A DNA stretch of 64,000 bases, taken from assembly GCF_028736035.1 (NCBI RefSeq), contig NZ_CP117866.1, positions 9,589,001 to 9,653,000 of the forward strand, in the 5' to 3' direction. The position numbers were made by a program, and so were the translations under genes. Shown one piece after another: positions 62,533 through 64,000 of this stretch (position 1 is its first letter; each line of letters opens with the position of its first letter). The notes under the pieces were generated by a model, which did not search any database, was not told the origin of the DNA, and saw only the letters and a program-made list of their open reading frames with translations. This DNA comes from Streptomyces sp. T12. GTDB taxonomy: Bacteria > Actinomycetota > Actinomycetes > Streptomycetales > Streptomycetaceae.

Positions 62533-62619
62533 GTGACGCACATGTTCCACGCCGTCCACCTCCACTCCCGGCCCCACATCGACCTCCAGCGCGTGTCCGG
62601 CGCGCTCTGTTGTTCCTGA
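62533..62619 (+). CDS. Leader peptide upstream of flavin monooxygenases
   Basis: 28 residues from GTG 62533 (GGAGG 8 bp upstream), ending HLHSRPHIDLQRVSGALCCS with two terminal-region cysteines. Shares the RxHIDLxRV core. ATG 62542 is an alternative. It lies 75 bp before the monooxygenase at 62695. Unlike the others it has a good Shine-Dalgarno. Confidence 0.75.
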   Translation: MTHMFHAVHLHSRPHIDLQRVSGALCCS

Positions 62620-62694
62620 CGTTCCCTCACCCGCCGTGCCCCACTCGAACGAGGGCCGGCGATCTCGTACGGACTTCCAGGAAGGCACTGACTC

Positions 62695-63900
62695 GTGTCC
62701 TCAACACCCTCTTCCTCCCTGCACCTCGCCGTCGCGCTGGACGGCACCGGCTGGCATCCCGCCTCCTGGCGCGAGCCGGTGGCCCGCCCCCGGGACCTGT
62801 TCACCGCCGCGTACTGGGCCGACCTGGTCACCGAGGCCGAGCGCGGCCTGCTCGACTTCGTGACCATCGAGGACGGCCTCGGCCCGCAGTCCTCCCACTT
62901 TCTGGACCCGGACGAGCGCACCGACCAGGTACGTGGCCGCCTCGACGCCGTCCTCATCGCCTCCCGCGTGGCCCCTCTGACCCGCCACATAGGTCTGGTG
63001 CCGACGGTGGTCTCCACCCACACGGAGCCGTTCCACATCTCCAAGGCCATCGCCACCCTCGACTACGTCAGCACCGGCCGCGCCGGACTGCGCGTCCAGA
63101 TCACCGCCCGCCCGAACGAGGCCGCGCACTTCGGTCGCCGCACCATCCCGCGCATCGAGGCCTACGACAGCCCGGCCGCCCGCGAGGTGGTGACCGACCT
63201 CTTCGACGAGGCCGCCGACCACGTGGAGGCGGTGCGCCGCCTCTGGGACAGCTGGGAGGACGACGCCGAGATCCGGGACGCCGCCACCGGGCGCTTCATC
63301 GACCGCGACAAACTGCACTACATCGACTTCGAGGGCGGCCACTTCAACGTCAAGGGCCCCTCCATCACGCCCCGCCCGCCGCAGGGCCAGCCGATCGTCA
63401 CCGCCCTCGCCCACGACACCGTCCCCTACCGGCTCGTGGCCCGCGCCGCCGACATCGGCTACGTCACCCCGTACGACGCCGACGAGGCCCGCGCCGTCGT
63501 CGCCCAGATCCGTGCCGAACAGAACGCGGCCGGGAGAGCGGCCGAGCCCCTGCACGTCTTCGGCGACCTGGTGGTCTTCCTCGACGACGACCCGGCCGCC
63601 GCGACCGCACGCCGGGAACGGCTCGACGCGCTCGCCGGGCGGCCGTACACGAGTGACGCCCTCGTCTTCACCGGCGCGCCGTCCCAACTGGCCGACCTGC
63701 TCCAGGAGTTGCACACCGCCGGGCTGTCCGGCTTCCGGCTGCGCCCCGCCGTCGCCGGCCACGACCTCCCGGCGATCACCCGGGGCCTGGTCCCCGAACT
63801 CCAGCGCCGCGGAGCCTTCCGCCGCGCCTACGAGGCCGACACCCTGCGCGGCCTGCTGGGCCTGGACCGCCCCGCCAACCGCTACGCAGCCACCGCCTGA
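62695..63900 (+). CDS. LLM class flavin monooxygenase
   Basis: 401 residues, luciferase-like fold of the NtaA/SsuD superfamily (LDFVTIEDGLGPQSSHFLDP, HIGLVPTVVSTHTEPFHISKAIATLDYVSTGRAGLRVQIT). Likely FMNH2-dependent oxidation of an organosulfur or nitrogen compound. GTG start; another family member follows 19 bp downstream. Confidence 0.9.
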   Translation: MSSTPSSSLHLAVALDGTGWHPASWREPVARPRDLFTAAYWADLVTEAERGLLDFVTIEDGLGPQSSHFLDPDERTDQVRGRLDAVLIASRVAPLTRHIGLVPTVVSTHTEPFHISKAIATLDYVSTGRAGLRVQITARPNEAAHFGRRTIPRIEAYDSPAAREVVTDLFDEAADHVEAVRRLWDSWEDDAEIRDAATGRFIDRDKLHYIDFEGGHFNVKGPSITPRPPQGQPIVTALAHDTVPYRLVARAADIGYVTPYDADEARAVVAQIRAEQNAAGRAAEPLHVFGDLVVFLDDDPAAATARRERLDALAGRPYTSDALVFTGAPSQLADLLQELHTAGLSGFRLRPAVAGHDLPAITRGLVPELQRRGAFRRAYEADTLRGLLGLDRPANRYAATA

Positions 63901-63919
63901 GCCGAGGGACGTCACCACC

Positions 63920-64000
63920 ATGACCAAGCCGCTGAAGCAGATCCACCTGGCCGCTCACTTCCCCGGCGTCAACAACACCACCGTGTGGAGCGACCCGCGG
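63920..64000 (+). CDS. NtaA/DmoA-type flavin monooxygenase (3' partial)
   Basis: First 27 residues only (KQIHLAAHFPGVNNTTVW), matching the N-terminus of NtaA/SnaA/DszA-type monooxygenases. Continues past the window. Confidence 0.75.
   Translation, partial: MTKPLKQIHLAAHFPGVNNTTVWSDPR

Noticed and set aside
59329..62619. Open frame of 1096 codons on the plus strand
   Set aside because: It spans the methyltransferase (opposite strand) and the oxidase in a wrong frame; its N-terminal fragment at 61897 only contributes to the GNAT pseudogene.

Overview
The window looks like a piece of a Streptomyces chromosome: very high G+C, frequent GTG starts, genes coupled through 4-bp ATGA/GTGA overlaps, LacI/GntR/LysR regulators paired with catabolic operons, several Ser/Thr kinases, and a tRNA-Pro(GGG). 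All calls come from reading the sequence; no database search was run.

Layout. (1) 1-9061 is a sugar or cyclitol (probably inositol-type) catabolic locus. A CUT2-type ABC permease and ATPase, an IolE-like TIM-barrel protein and an IolG-like dehydrogenase run rightward. They converge on a leftward operon of a PhyH-type dioxygenase, an SDR and two Gfo/Idh/MocA oxidoreductases, with a strong terminator between them. A LacI-type regulator is divergent from the leftward operon. (2) 9128-12320 holds a TMEM175-like channel, a Gfo/Idh/MocA oxidoreductase divergent from its own LacI regulator with two matching operators, and a small cupin that lacks a normal start. (3) 12418-18181 is a GntR-controlled operon for the lower gallate/4-oxalomesaconate pathway (GalB-, GalC- and GalD-like), with a type I (VOC) extradiol dioxygenase and an aromatic-acid MFS transporter. 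Two copies of the same 10-bp site mark the two promoters. (4) 18326-22901 has a repeat protein, an HSL-type hydrolase, tRNA-Pro, and a two-gene unit of a degenerate ABC exporter and a P-loop NTPase of unknown role. (5) 23192-35909 is a signalling and chaperone island: three Ser/Thr kinases with non-canonical motifs, an FHA protein, a PL7 alginate lyase, and a tightly coupled row of kinase, J-like membrane protein, GrpE-like protein, large Hsp70 and OmpA-like membrane protein.

(6) 35912 to the end is an organosulfur acquisition region. It has an SsuABC-type sulfonate importer, a likely S-alkyl-cysteine or amino-acid salvage cluster (flavin monooxygenase, GNAT, two binding proteins, two permeases, ATPase, sulfite-oxidase-like protein), a LysR regulator, an SfnG/SsuE/SfnB/SsuD/DszC-like desulfurisation operon, a cysteine-free Rrf2 (CymR-like) regulator, a GST-like protein and further flavin monooxygenases. 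Five short upstream ORFs share an R-x-H-[IV]-D-[FL]-x-R core and mostly end in cysteines. Each sits just upstream of a sulfur-related unit and looks like an attenuator leader peptide.

The two strongest candidates for little-described biology are the kinase/J/GrpE/Hsp70/OmpA module (29289-35909) and the leader-peptide regulon with a possible CCTA-based operator. A third pattern, short imperfect tandem duplications that repeatedly overlap stop codons and gene junctions, runs through the whole window.
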